This document shows, piece after piece, positions 33,632 to 45,232 of a DNA stretch of 64,000 nucleotides (positions within the stretch are counted from its first letter, which is position 1; each line of letters opens with the position of its first letter). The position numbers and the translations under genes are program-made. The notes under the pieces are model-generated. The model searched no databases. It saw only the letters and a program-made list of their open reading frames with translations, and was not told where the DNA came from. Source of the DNA: Dactylis glomerata (lineage: Eukaryota > Streptophyta > Magnoliopsida > Poales > Poaceae); NCBI GenBank assembly GCA_007115705.1, contig QXEO01001040.1, positions 1 through 64,000 of the forward strand. The letters run 5' to 3'.

Positions 33632-35549
33632 AGCTTGGGGATGCCCCCAAGGCACCCCCTTCTTCATCGGCAAAAATTAGGTCACCTTTCAAAACACTAT
33701 ATTTTTATTGCTTCATGCACTATGCGTTTTTCTTGGAGCGTTAGTTGTTTTTGCTTTCAGTTTTCTTTTGCTTTGCTTGCTGCAATAAATGGTTAGATCA
33801 TATCATGTTTCTTTTGGGGGAGATGAACTCGCTTTTCATTTGCCAAGAACACTCTAGTTTTCACTCTTATCGTTCAATGAGTGTTCTCTTTTTCTGCTAC
33901 TGCGTTTAGCTTGCACTTTTCGCCTTGATTTTTGTTCAGATCTTGTTTTATCTTTGCATCAAGGTGTATTTAGACCTCTGGTATATGTTGGTTTTCCTCA
34001 AAAGAGTTTCCTCAAAAAGGTTTGAATGGTGTTGGAAAAGAGAAAAAGCTTTATGCAAAAAAGTGGTACAAAAAGGAGCTTGTGTAGACTGCGGCTTAGG
34101 CTTTTGCATGTCATGCTTGATGTCTTTTGGATAGTATGCTTAGTGGTTTTGCTGTAGCATGACTTGTCTCAAATAACTGAGATTGCTTAATGAGCCTTTG
34201 AAAAAATCATGCGTTGTTTTAATTATTTGGAAGCATTATTTTGGTTTTCTCCTTGATGCTTTAATTGGGTTGACTTGGCGCATGCTCACACATGTTAGAC
34301 TCATACAAAGTCGCCAATAGCCTCTATGATCATTTAGTTTTTGACTTTTGATGCCATCTTATGCTTCTTTTAATGTCGCTTTGTCGCTTTGCATGATTAT
34401 GGCCATTATTGCTCTCTTAGTTGGTCGCTCTCAGTCTTTTGCTAGCCCTCGCCTTGTACTGAGTATGAGCTCTACTCGTGCATCCAACTCCCAAAAACCA
34501 AGTTTGCCATTGTGACCACTATAAATTCCTATGCATGGTATTTGTAAGCCATTCCAAAGTAAATTTTCATGTGCTACCTTTGAAAAAACCTTCAAAATAC
34601 TTCTCGTTTTGTGACACTGTTTTCAGCTCATGGGGACGTAGTGATCGGATTTGCTATCTTCCATATTGCTTATTCCAAAAAGAAAAAAAAGGAGAAAAAA
34701 GAAAGAAAAAAGGCACTCCTCCATGGAATGTGAATGTTGGTGGGCACCCGATGGAATCGGTTAGCCATGGTTTTGAGAAAGGAAAAAAGGTGGGGAGGAG
34801 TGCCAAGCTTTATAAAAGATCACAAAAGCAACTTGCTTCTCTCAAAAACTTGCTTCATTTTTGTATGGAAGATAGTAAGAACCCCATTGCTAGTCGTTGA
34901 CAAAAGCAACCACCTCTCAAAACTCAAGTTTTATCTCTCTGTTTTACAAATAAAAAGCTCTAGCACATGTTTAATCACTGCTTCCCTCTGCGAAGGGCCT
35001 TTCTTTTACTTTTATGTTGAGTCACCACCTTCTACCTTTATGCACCATTAAGAGAGCATAGTTGTCATTCTTAGTATAATGTGCATTGTCCCAAAGTTTT
35101 CATTGATTGATTCATATTGTTGGTTTCACTTGTTCTCAAATTATTTGTATCTAGTCACCCTCTTAAACTTGAAGGTGTCCTATGCATTTATGTTTTGCTC
35201 TCTATGAAGGACAAGCTGAAAACCATTTGTATGTTTTTCCTTATGATTTGAACACACGTTTGACTTTCATTGTTTCATTTTCATGATCTTTTGTTTGTGT
35301 TCTTTTTCATGTTATAACATGGTTGCTAAGTTTCTATTCTCAAGATTATGTCTTTCATGCCCATGTTTTAAGTTCTTTGATCTCAGCACTCAATGCTTTA
35401 CCTATATGATCAATATTGTTTCTTTGATCTCAGCACTCAATGCTTTACCTATATGATCAAGATTGTGATGGTGCATGTCACCTCAAAAATTATTTCTTTT
35501 GTTATCACTTACCTACTCGAGGACGAGCAGGAGTTAAGCTTGGGGATGC
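33632..35549 (+). other. Non-coding 3' internal region of element B
   Basis: T-rich, with no supported gene. Part of it (about 34,440-35,030) is the reverse-complement counterpart of 7,700-8,900 in element A. A 47 bp perfect tandem step (ctttgatctcagcactcaat at 35375 and 35422) lies near the end. The polypurine tract aagcttggggatgc (35536-35549) directly precedes the 3' LTR. Confidence 0.65.
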
Positions 35550-37090
35550 TGAAATGTCTCAAACGTATCTATAATTTTTGATGCTCCATGCTTGTTTTTA
35601 CACCATTTGCCTTGTGTTTTGTTACACTTCGTGGCGTTTTTATGCGATTTCCAGAACTAACCTATTGACAAGATGCCACAGTGCCAGTTCCCTGTTTTCT
35701 GCTGTTTTTGTGTTTTAGAAAAGCTACACAGGAAATATTCTCAGAATTGGATGAAACAAGTTTCAGAAGTCTTATTTTTCCCGGAAGCTTCCCGAAGACC
35801 GAAAGAGAGCCGAAGGGGGGCCAGAGGCCGCCCTCACACGTAGGGGGCGCGGCCCAGCCCCTGGCCGTGCCCACCTGGTGTGAGGAGCCCCTGGTTGCCT
35901 CCTGACGACGCCCCTTCACCTATATAAAGCCTCGGGAAGGAAAACCCTAAAAGAGTCGGCAAATTTCTAGAAAGAGTTCCGTAGCTCCGCTGCCACCGCC
36001 GACAAATTTCGGGGGACAAAAGTCTCTGTTCCGGCACCCTGCCGGGACGGGGAAGTGCCCCCGGAGCCATCTCCATCGGTCTCCATCGCCATCTCCGCCG
36101 TCTCCATCGACCTCACCGCCATCTCCATCAACCTTGCTGTCTCCTATGATGAGGAGGGAGTAGTTCTCCCCCGGGGCTGAGGGCTCTACCGGTAGCTATG
36201 TGGTTCACCTCTCTCTCCCATGATCTGATCTTTATGTGATCGTGAGCTTTGTATCATGTTGAATAAGTAGATGTTACTCTTCTTCATTGTGTGTACTCTA
36301 GTGTGTTATTAAAGTAATCTATTCCTCCTGCCATAGTGTAACGGTGACAGTGCGTGCATCATGGTGGTACTTGGTCTAGGCTACGATTGTGATCTCTTAT
36401 GGATTATGAGAATAATTATCACTATGATAGTATTGAAGTGATCTATTCCTCCTTTCATGGTGTAATGTTGACAGTGTGTGCACCGTGTTAGTACTTGGTC
36501 TAAGTTGCAATAATATCTATCTTGAGTTGTGATTTGATTTGGATATCTCTATGAGTGGTGTTTGTCAAGTACTTGATGAACTTTGAGGAGTGCTTCGTAG
36601 CCCTACGCAATGATTAGTGTTATTCAATAGGAGAGTAATTCAGAGTACCATAGTGAAGAGAAGTTATCTATTGGTTCAAGTATGTTATATTTGTTGGGAG
36701 TGTGTCCACTAGTGAAAGTATGATCCCTAGGCCTTGTTTCCAAGCTTTGCACACCGTTTACTTGCTATTTTGTTACTTGTTTGCTTGCTGCCATTTTTAT
36801 TCCAGATTGCATTTACTACTTATAATCATCTATACCACTTGTATTTCACTATCTCTTCGCCGAACTAGTGCACCTATACATCTGACAAGTGTATTGGGTG
36901 TGTTGGGGACACAAGAGACTTTCTGTATCGTAATTGCAGGGTTGTTTGAGAGGGATAGCTTTGACCTCTTCCTCCCTGAGTTCGATAAACCTTGGGTGAT
37001 CCACGTAAGGGAAACTTGCTGCTGCTCTACAAACCTCTGCACTTGGAGGCCCAACACTGTCTACAAGAACAGAAGCGTGTGTAGACATCA
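35550..37090 (+). repeat. 3' LTR of element B
   Basis: It starts TGAAATGTCTCAAACG immediately after the polypurine tract and ends GTAGACATCA, 1541 bp. A TATA box (cacctatataaagcc, near 35,921-35,931) lies about 380 bp in. The CCTC/CATC-rich stretch near 36,060-36,150 follows the presumed RNA start. Confidence 0.88.
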
Positions 37091-38549
37091 CTTAGCCAGT
37101 GCCAGCTCAAGGTGGGCATGGCCAGCACGGAGCAAGCTCCAGAAGAGTGGAGCAGCACGCATGGGGGGCATGGAGCAAGCTCCAGGAGGGGAGCAAGCTC
37201 CAGGTGGTTACAGTAAGATGCAGAGGAGCAGAAGGAGGGGAGGAACACTTACACAGTGCCCTGGAGATACCACCGTGGCATGGCGAGGCAGTGCCCGCGC
37301 GGCCACGACGGCATCGAGCCAGAGGAAGTCGCCGACGATAAGTCGACGAAACACCAACTCACCAATCCCAGACATCACCGTGGACAAGGCCTAGCAACTC
37401 GGGAGCAAGCTCGAGGTCGCCATGGCTGAGGTCCCGAGCTTTGGAGGTGAAGGGGATGCGGGCAACGAGGAAGCAATCGAGTAGATCTCGCGGACAGGCG
37501 GAACCGCCGTCACCTGATCTATCGATTGGGCGGCATCTTGGCGGCAGAGACCGACGGAGCTCGTCGGAATCGAGCACGGCGGCGGCGCGGCGACACAGTC
37601 GCCAGGGGGGTCGCGAAAGAGGAGAGGACGCGAGTGAGCGAGGGGGAAGAGACGGCCGGTCGGACCGACCGAGCCACTGGTCGGGCTCGACCAGTAGGCT
37701 GGCCCAACAGGTGGGCCAGGATTGGCAGAGAGAGAGAGATGAGGGGAGAGGTTTTTAACCAATAATTAAAAACAGAAATTGATAATAGAAAAAGGGCTTT
37801 TCTAGAAAAAGGCTTTTCAACACCAATTAAAAGTAGAAAAAATAATGGAATTTCTACAAAAATAACTTTAAGTGATTTTAACTTTTTAAATCACTTAACT
37901 AGTGGTTTTGTCAAATAAAAGAAGACTTATTCATAATTGTCGTAGAAACCTTTCTTTTGAAAGGAAAATCTCTAGAATTAAATTATATAAAAGAGGAAAT
38001 AATATTCTTGAATTAAGATCAAGTAAATTCATTCAAGAATTTGGTCTTAGTATTCTTGAATGAATTCCACCTAATATATACTCTGATCAAATTGTAATTA
38101 GAGTATATTCACTTAAAATAATCCACCAAGTAAAAATATTAGGATTGAAAGCTTAAAAGGTTTTCTTCTTAATTAGAATAGAACTCATTATCAAAATTGA
38201 ACTCCATTCCAGAGTATTAAAGAATATTCTTGAATGAAGCAATTTATGACATATACTCTTTAAAATCATAAAAAGAGTATATAAACCCTAGGATAAGAAT
38301 AAAATACTTCTGGGGGGTTAAAGGGAATACACACACTATGAAAGTGCATGCATTATTTGAATCTTTAACCATTGCCCTTATCGGACAATGATACTGTTTT
38401 CCAGAACCCGAGGTCCCGGGTCACTTCAACAAATCTAACTGCACTACCTTGCAGTTTGCAGGCAAGTTCACTCTTGCTCATATCTCTTGTTCATCCTTAA
38501 CAAAGTATTTGCAAATATACCGGTGGTATTATTATGATGATTGCATTAA
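37091..38549 (+). other. Element F, left part (unclassified repeat)
   Basis: The left edge is cut by element B and the right edge by element D. The first 650 bp are GC-rich and lack a continuous gene. They end with an AG run and change to an AT-rich intron-like stretch from about 37,755. From about 38,310 the sequence resembles a transcribed region (pyrimidine stretches, ccttatcggacaatgatac, then ccttgcagtttgcaggcaag). The same element resumes at 56,686. I think it is a non-autonomous retroelement or a captured gene, but cannot classify it. Confidence 0.5.
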
Positions 38550-38554
38550 ATAGC
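38550..38554. repeat. Target-site duplication of element D, left copy
   Basis: atagc, identical to 56681-56685. Confidence 0.92.
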
Positions 38555-39462
38555 TGTTCGCACACGAACACATCACCGTGTACCTCCGACGTCGAGCGCG
38601 ATACGCAGGACACGTCGCCGGAGGAGGCTAGCCGGAAGCGCGATACGCAGGACAATCCGGCGAGCTCTTTTGAAGACCCGAAACCCCACACACCCGGGAG
38701 AGACCCCGTCTGGGCGCACGGCGGTGATGGGCTGCCCTAGGTCGGTTCGCCCGCCCCTAGGACTTCGCAGATCGAAGCTCTCCAACACGAAGAACACCGA
38801 TGAACGATGAGCAGAAAACAAGGGCGAGAGAGAAAAAAATAGAGGTTTGTAGATTGGTTTTTGCGATTGTGTGTTGTTGTTCAATCGGCCGTCACCCCTC
38901 ATGTATATATGGAGCGGCTGGACTTCCCGTGCAAGAAAGAGGGCTGGATTCACGTCCAAAACCCTAGTTTGGGTCGAATTTGGATGGGTGGGTCCGAACT
39001 TTCCAAAACTGTTCGGTCAAAAACTTGTCTGTATATTCCGAGTCTGTTTTGAGGCAGTAAACGACCTCGGATCGAAATCCCGTAAACTACAAAGTTGTTC
39101 GTCTCGAAAAACGAAGAACTTTCATGTTGGCCACTTTTCCATCCGAGATAGTCTAAAGGGTCTTTTCCATCGATTTCTGAATTTTATCTGATTTCGGCAT
39201 ATACAGAGCGCGACTAGTACTTGTACTAGTCAGCCTCGGCTTTGGGCTACGAAATTACAGAAATTCGCTAGTACTTGTACTAGCTAGCCTCTGTTCCAGC
39301 TTTTTTGGTTTGACCCTAGAAATTGCATGTGACATCGGATTGAGATGATACAAAAACCAAAGTTGCTTGTTTCGACGAGACGCACAACTTTCTCAACTAT
39401 TATTTTCTCATTTGAGGCCATCTTAAGGTATCTTCTTTGTAAGCCAAAAACGGTTGTCAACA
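38555..39462 (-). repeat. 3' LTR of element D
   Basis: On the minus strand it starts TGTTGACAACCG at 39462 and ends GTGTGCGAACA at 38555. By eye it differs from the other LTR at about 12 sites plus a 6 bp and a 1 bp indel. Confidence 0.93.
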
Positions 39463-39479
39463 CATGCCCCCCTGTTTTT
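39463..39479 (-). other. Polypurine tract of element D
   Basis: AAAAACAGGGGGGCATG on the minus strand abuts the LTR start, as expected for a plus-strand primer. Confidence 0.8.
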
Positions 39480-39519
39480 CGGCAATACTTGCGTGCCGAA
39501 AAATAACTTGCACCACATT

Positions 39520-39602
39520 TTGTCTAAGGACGATGTCAACACTCCATCGGCCATCTGTTCTTAGGGCGATAACTCTATATCGGCCATGTATGCTAAGGGC
39601 GA
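39520..39602. repeat. Short tandem repeat in the 3' region of D, split by element E
   Basis: Units built on atcggccat...ctaagggcgataactctat repeat about every 35 bp. The third unit resumes after E at 48611 (ggcgataattgtatatcggcc). The last five bases here (ggcga, 39598-39602) are the left TSD of E. Confidence 0.75.
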
Positions 39603-39937
39603 TGACGAGGGGTTAACTCGACAAATGTCCTAGATGAAGGACTTAGGATCGGGGAGATAGGGCGTCGGATGAACTCGAAGGTAAAGTTAGTCGAAATAGG
39701 TGTGTATCGAAAGTAAACTTGGGTGTTCAACCTGGCTTGCTTTTAATCTGCCCTACACCATCCCCTCCTGGCCCCTATATATAAGTGGCCAGGTCTCGAG
39801 GATCGGGTAGGGTCCGATACAGATTACAATATCGACATACGGTAAAGACTCGTATTCGACTATCATTACAATTGGGCCTAGCTTAACGGGCCTCAGGGGT
39901 ACTCAACTAACGGGCTCTATTAACTATACCCTTGTCA
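39603..39937 (-). repeat. 3' LTR of element E
   Basis: It is 335 bp. On the minus strand it starts TGACAAGGGTATAG at 39937 and ends CCCCTCGTCA at 39603. A TATA-like cttatatatagg lies inside. TCGA-containing words are frequent. Confidence 0.93.
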
Positions 39938-40970
39938 GTAGCCCCTGAGATTCTACCAGAATTGCAGATTCAGGTTGAATCTCTAATCTTCAAATCTTCG
40001 ACTTGATCAATTCTTCGACTTCTTCTTATCTTCAAATCTTCAACTTAGTCTTTACGACTTATTTTCATGATATTCTTTCGCAAGGGGTTTTGATGAACAA
40101 GCCTGACAACTCTGACGGATCAAGAGGTCAGTTAACTGCCGGAACAGATACTTGTCACCTACTTCAAATTCAATCCCCTTGGACTTGAATTTGGGATACC
40201 GGTCAAATCCATTCTTTTGCCGCATTTAGGACTTATAAAGAATGAATCCCAGTGGTTCTCAGGGTACCCAGTGCGTCCACCAGGATTTTCTTCGCGTCGT
40301 AGACATGGATACATACCAGCAAAGCGCATCCATGTGCGTATACCAGGCCACACAGGACGGATCCCGGGGTCTTACCTTCGTGACAAGTCACGGCATTCGA
40401 GTCGTGTTGCGATAACACAACTCGAGAATCTTATGTCGCAGTCAAATTTTGACTGAAAATATTCGGGTTTCTACAACCATAAAACTCGCTCCCGATGGGA
40501 GTAACATTCCTACACTTCTCCAATCTCTAATGCTTTACCAATAAATATCGTCGGGTGCGCGCTCAGCGCTCCCGATGGGAGTAGCCCCCGAGGCTATAGT
40601 CGAAAATAATTTTTCGAGTATAGGCTCAAGAGATAATGTAGCTCTTCATACTTCAACTCGAAACACTTCAACTTCGAGGTTCTTCAACTCGAGATACTTT
40701 AACTTCAAAAGTAACAGCCCCCAAGGCTATAATCAAAAAATTCTTCACATATGATCCTTTTTATCAATTCTGCATTTGTCGGCGCCATCCTATTTCTTTT
40801 ATGACGTCAATGAAGACGTAGCTCCTCATCATTGCGAACCGTTTTATGGGTAACACTGTAACTTGCACAATTTTTTGACCATTTAGTGGGCTGCACGATT
40901 TTTGACCGTTGGTGGGCTGCCGTTTCCGATCTTTGCGCCACGTCTCAGCCCACGATCCTTCTCCCAGAAG
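39938..40970. other. Non-coding 3' region of element E
   Basis: No gene is supported. The stretch is dense in ttcgac, ttcaac and ctcga words. A block gctcccgatgggagtag recurs near 40,486 and 40,569. The minus-strand TCAGGGGCTAC next to the LTR (39,938-39,950) is a possible polypurine tract. The right end holds the promoter of the antisense gene. Confidence 0.6.
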
Positions 40971-40980
40971 ATATATAAAT
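40971..40980 (+). promoter_or_regulatory. Putative TATA box of the antisense gene in E
   Basis: The sequence gatatataaatggc lies 112-150 bp upstream of the two candidate ATG codons (41092, 41125). That spacing fits a plant promoter with a short leader and supports a gene with its own transcription unit. Confidence 0.65.
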
Positions 40981-41124
40981 GGCATAGTGGGGAATCGTAA
41001 TGTTTACCAGCTCGTTCCATCCGCCGCCTCCATTGCTAATCTCCTCTGCCTCTTCCTCTCTTGCGGAGCCCCCAAGCGCGCTTTGTGCTGGATGCGCGTG
41101 AAACATCTGGCCACTAAGAGCACG

Positions 41125-44100
41125 ATGGCCAAAACTTCTACCACCAACTGGGTGCGGTCCACCATCACCAAGAAGGAGGTGGAGAAGGCCACGGCGGACG
41201 GCCTCATCACCGCCCAGGATTCCATCCAATTTCCCAGTACTGAACGGATCCCGAAGCCCCCGAGCGGTTATCGGGTAATGTTCCTTGCTTTCCTCCTCCG
41301 CGGTTTGTCCCTTCCTGCCCACGAGTTTCTCTGTGGGCTGCTATTTGTCTGCGGTGTGCAGCTCCATCAGCTCACACCAAATTCCCTTCTTCACATTGCT
41401 TGCTTCGTGACTCTCTGTGAGTCATTCTTGGGCATTGAGCCCCACTTTCTTCTTTGGAGATCAATCTTTCGACTCCGCCCCAATGTTTCTTTGGCTAGAA
41501 AACCCGAACTGGGCGGAGCCGTCGTTTCTGTGCGCCCTGAGGCGCAATACTTTGAATTTTCCATGGCCGCGTCTGTCCAAGGATGGAGGACAAAGTGGTT
41601 CTATATCAAGGACCGCAAATCCTCTCCTGAAGATGAATTCGGCCTGCCTCCTTTTGATGCTTCCCAGGAGGTTAAGAAATTGGCATCATGGGATACACTC
41701 CCCTCAGATGCAGAAGCACAAGAAATTCTTCCTCTTCTTTCCCGCATCAAAGCTTTGAAAGGAGGTCAAGGAGGTGCTCTGTCGGGTATGCAACTCATGG
41801 CGTTTTTCATTCAACGTCGAGTTCAACCCCTACAACACCACCTTACCAGACTTTGGAATTACTCCGGCTTGGAAGATCCTACTCGCATATCTGAAGATCT
41901 GATATCGAAGGAAGAGGTCGACAAGTGAGTCAGGAATCTTACCAAGCTCACCAAGGAACACGCAGTTGCAGATTTAACCGCTGACTTTTTCGACTCCGTG
42001 CACCCTCTGCCTGAGGTATGTATCTTCGCGTTTACTTATTGTCGAACTTTGCTTGGTTCGATTTGTGTTTACTCTGTGCCATTGCACTCTGCTAATTTAT
42101 TCATATGCAGGGTCATCAATTCCTTGTCTCTCGTCCTCCTCTTCCAGAGGCAGGGCCCCTACCAGCTGATCTTGCCTCTACTGCATCTGAAGCCCCCGAG
42201 GCTGACGAAAGTCAGGACGGAGATGATGTCGAAGAATCAGAAGAGGAAACTAGCTCGTCGACATCGCCCCCTCCTGTACTAGCTGAAGATGTTGGTGTCG
42301 ACAAGAAAAGGAAGCGTGTCGACGAAATTGCTTCATCGAGTTCTGCAGCGGCTGGTAAAGCCACCGTTCTTGCAGAAGATATGGAGTACTTCGACATGCT
42401 TGCATCGTAAGTATTGTAGTCGAGTTCTTCAATTGCATTGTTCTTGCCTTGTTGTCATAACTTATATTTTTCATGCAGTGATGATGAAGAACCACCAACA
42501 TATGCGACAGCTGCTCCACCACCTTCTCCTGTGGCGATTGATGAGCCTATCGAACCATATGATGCACCGAGGGCTACCAGGTCCGGTGTGAAGAAGGTTC
42601 CTCAAGCCCGATACTCTAAACGCTCAAAGAGGGCCAAAGAAGTCGAAGTTTCTCTGGAAGCCCATGCACCTACGGTTTCCTCTGATGACGTGAGCAATTC
42701 TTCTTTACTTTCTTTCCTTTCATGCACTTCTACTCTTACACACTTCTTTTCTCAGGCTTTAGTGAAGAGATTTATTGCCTTGGGCACGGAGTGTGCAGGG
42801 TACCTAAAGGTTGCGAAAGCTTCCGAAGGTATAATCTTGATGTCCAGTCATTACTTTTCTTCCGTGCTTTTTCTTTTCCCACTTACCTGACTCCCTTTCG
42901 CCTTCTTGTGTAGCTGCCTTAGCAACAGCCAATGCTCGAATCGCGTCGCTGGAAGCAGAGCTCAATGCTTCGCGGAAAGCTTATGATGTGGCGGCCGCTG
43001 CTAAAACGGATGCTGAGAAGTCGCAGAAGGCTGCGCTTGGCAAGGCGAAGAAAGCTGAAAAAGCTTTAGCTGAAGCCAACAAGGAGCATGCTCAACGAGA
43101 GCAAGCCGTGGCGGAGCGTCTTCACACCATGTCTACTGCCGCTGAAAGTAAGTGCTTCGCCTTGTCTTCTGTTTTCGTCTTCTGTTGCACTGGTGTATTT
43201 GTTGACACTTGTCTCTTCTTTTCTTTTCTATTGCTCAGAATTCACCGGGGGTATCTCCGTCGTCCTTGCAAACGGACGATGATCCTCTTATGGATGCAGT
43301 TAACCTACTCGAAGAAAACTGGATATCTATCCAGGAGACTTTTGAGTTGGTTAGCCGCGTTTTATCACGGCTTTTTGCCGGCTTGTGGCCGAAGAAAAGG
43401 GCGACGATTCCGAAGGACAACCTGACTAAACTTGCCAAGTCCTTCGATACCACTGAAGACCCCACTCTCCAGCTGAAAGGGCTGTCCATTAAGCGCGGCG
43501 CCGAGGGTGCTATTGCACTTCTCTTGCGCACGGTACAGACTTCGACTGGGAGAGGGTTAGCTCCCCCCATGGTCACACCCGTGACGAGATGAAGGTGTTT
43601 TTCGAGAGGGCGAAGAAGTTGGCACCTGCATTGTTGACAACGATTTCTCCTTCGGCAGCCTCTGCTGTGCCTGCTGCACCTCCTCCAACGGCGAAAGATT
43701 CAGTGCCACCGTCGACTTCTAGCGAGGAACCGGCCGCGCCTCCTCCTTCCACGGAGCACAATGCTGAGGTGGCGTAGACTCAGCTTCTTTGTAGCTTTTT
43801 TAGCTTTCTCCTTTTGGATGTAAAGACTTCAATTAAGTGCAACCCGAGAACCTTAGCCATAGGGTTGTGCTCTTATGTAAATATATCCTCTTCGTATGAA
43901 GTTTTATGCTGCCTCTCTGAAATTGTTTCTCCTTTCTTTTCCTTTTGGCTTGCAGTCGACGCGCGTCAATGATCCTTTGACTCATGCTACTGCTCCTTCC
44001 TCTGCCCGTGGATTCGATCCTCAGATTTCGTCGACTCCTAGTCGATGCTGTCAATGCGCGGAGTACTTTTCCAGGATATCCGACCTTGAGGCTCGCCTAA

Positions 44101-44889
44101 CTTTGGCCAAATGTCAGGCACAGATGGCTATTAAAAAGGCTAGCCAAGCCGGTAGCTATATGAAGAAAATCTCTTCCCTTGATGAAAAGGTCTCCAGTCT
44201 GATGGCGAAGGTTATTCATAATGAAGAATGCGAATCTTTCATCCTTGGCATTGTCGAGTCTGCCTGCGAGATGTTGCGATGTGAGTTTTCTTTCAACTCT
44301 TCCTTTCCTTGCTTGTGCACTGCTGTTTTTGTGACATCTCTTGCCATTTGTAGGTACTTGTTTGGATTTTGCTGCTGAAGAACGTCGAGTTGCTGAGCGA
44401 AATGCGGCTTTGGAGAAAATGTCGACTGGCTGTGAGGCTTTGTGGTCTGATCCTCGACGCCGAAGCGCCATTGTATTGCTTCAAGACCGTGCCCAGCATA
44501 TTGGCGAATCAGTTGATGGTTGTCGGCGAGCTCTCACAACGATGCACTCCATTATGCTTCCCCGTAATCCTTTGCCTACAACTTTCCCACTTCTTCTTGA
44601 TACTTTCAGATCCAGCCATCGTATTCACAGGTTGATAGAACTGAACTTAGTGGCTGGTGCCAATTTTGCTCTCGGGTGGATACGCAAGTGGCACCCCAGA
44701 TTGAATTATAGCACGATGTCCCTGAGTTTAGCTCCAGGTGGAGCTAGCCTTCGGGTTCATATGGAGAACACGCTGCAACCTGCTCGAAGGCTCGTAGCTA
44801 GGCTTCTAGAGGCGGATGCTGCGTTTTTCCGCGAGTATCATTATCTAGATCCTTTAGGCGTAGATGATTCTGACAACCCGATGTTGTAA
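41125..44889 (+). pseudogene. Eight-exon antisense accessory gene of element E (Transposase_28-like)
   Basis: Eight plus-strand exons join with GT-AG introns: 41125-42015, 42111-42406, 42479-42689, 42756-42828, 42914-43147, 43239-43768, 43956-44280 and 44354-44889. The total is 3096 nt (1032 codons). Exon 1 carries the same domain as element C's gene (RGLSLPAHEFLCGLL; FVTLCESFLGIEPHF; TKWFYIKD). Exon 2 is acidic/Ser-rich with KKRKR, a possible nuclear signal. Exon 5 is a charged coiled coil. Exon 8 ends LGVDDSDNPML. A TGA at 41926-41928 breaks exon 1, and two apparently compensating indels (near 43,250 and 43,516) shift the middle of exon 6. ATG 41092 is an alternative start. The function is unknown. 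Confidence 0.78.
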
Positions 44890-45232
44890 GGTGTATGTGG
44901 AACGCGAGAGTTTATTTATTTCGCGACTATATGTCTGAAATTTATTCTCAAGGCGTATTTGTATGGTTCGTGCGTTTGCCGCATCTTCTCTTTGAAAGAC
45001 TCATAAACTCGAATATGAGGAACGCTTTGTCTTTATTTATACTTGTAATGTAAGATACATGGGGTGACCCAAGAGATCCGGCCTGTGACCTGTGTTCTGG
45101 ATCTAGAGGGCATTGCCCCTGGTATAACTCGTGGCTTTTACAGCCTTTATTGTTCTACTCTATTGTCTTATGATGCTTATGTCGTCGTGGCTTTCCCTTT
45201 TTCCTCTGCGCCTGTGTCTTCTCCTGATGCTC
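44890..45232. other. Convergent spacer of element E
   Basis: It lies between the stop of the antisense gene (plus) and the stop of gag-protease (minus). On the minus strand AATAAAGG near 45,142-45,149 is a likely poly(A) signal for gag-protease. On the plus strand tttatttatacttgtaatg near 45,032-45,050 may end the other transcript. The two RNAs would overlap or nearly overlap here. Confidence 0.55.

Larger units (their letters stand above)
16600..37090 (+). mobile_element. Element B: non-autonomous gypsy-type retrotransposon, interrupted by C
   Basis: B has a 95 bp remnant of its 5' LTR, a PBS, one large ORF, a long non-coding 3' region, a polypurine tract and a complete 1541 bp 3' LTR. Element C sits inside it at 18513-33626. 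No protease, RT or integrase is present, so B needs enzymes from another element. Its PBS and 3' region resemble those of element A. The missing start of the 5' LTR was lost in the event that created chimeric A. The base pairs after its right end (cttag) are the expected TSD, but the left partner is gone. Confidence 0.82.

Noticed and set aside
36712..36720. CACTAGTG-like word as the missing right end of the CACTA
   Set aside because: It is part of element B's 3' LTR, has no subterminal repeats beside it and is not in terminal position. A similar word at 15,714 lies in A's LTR.
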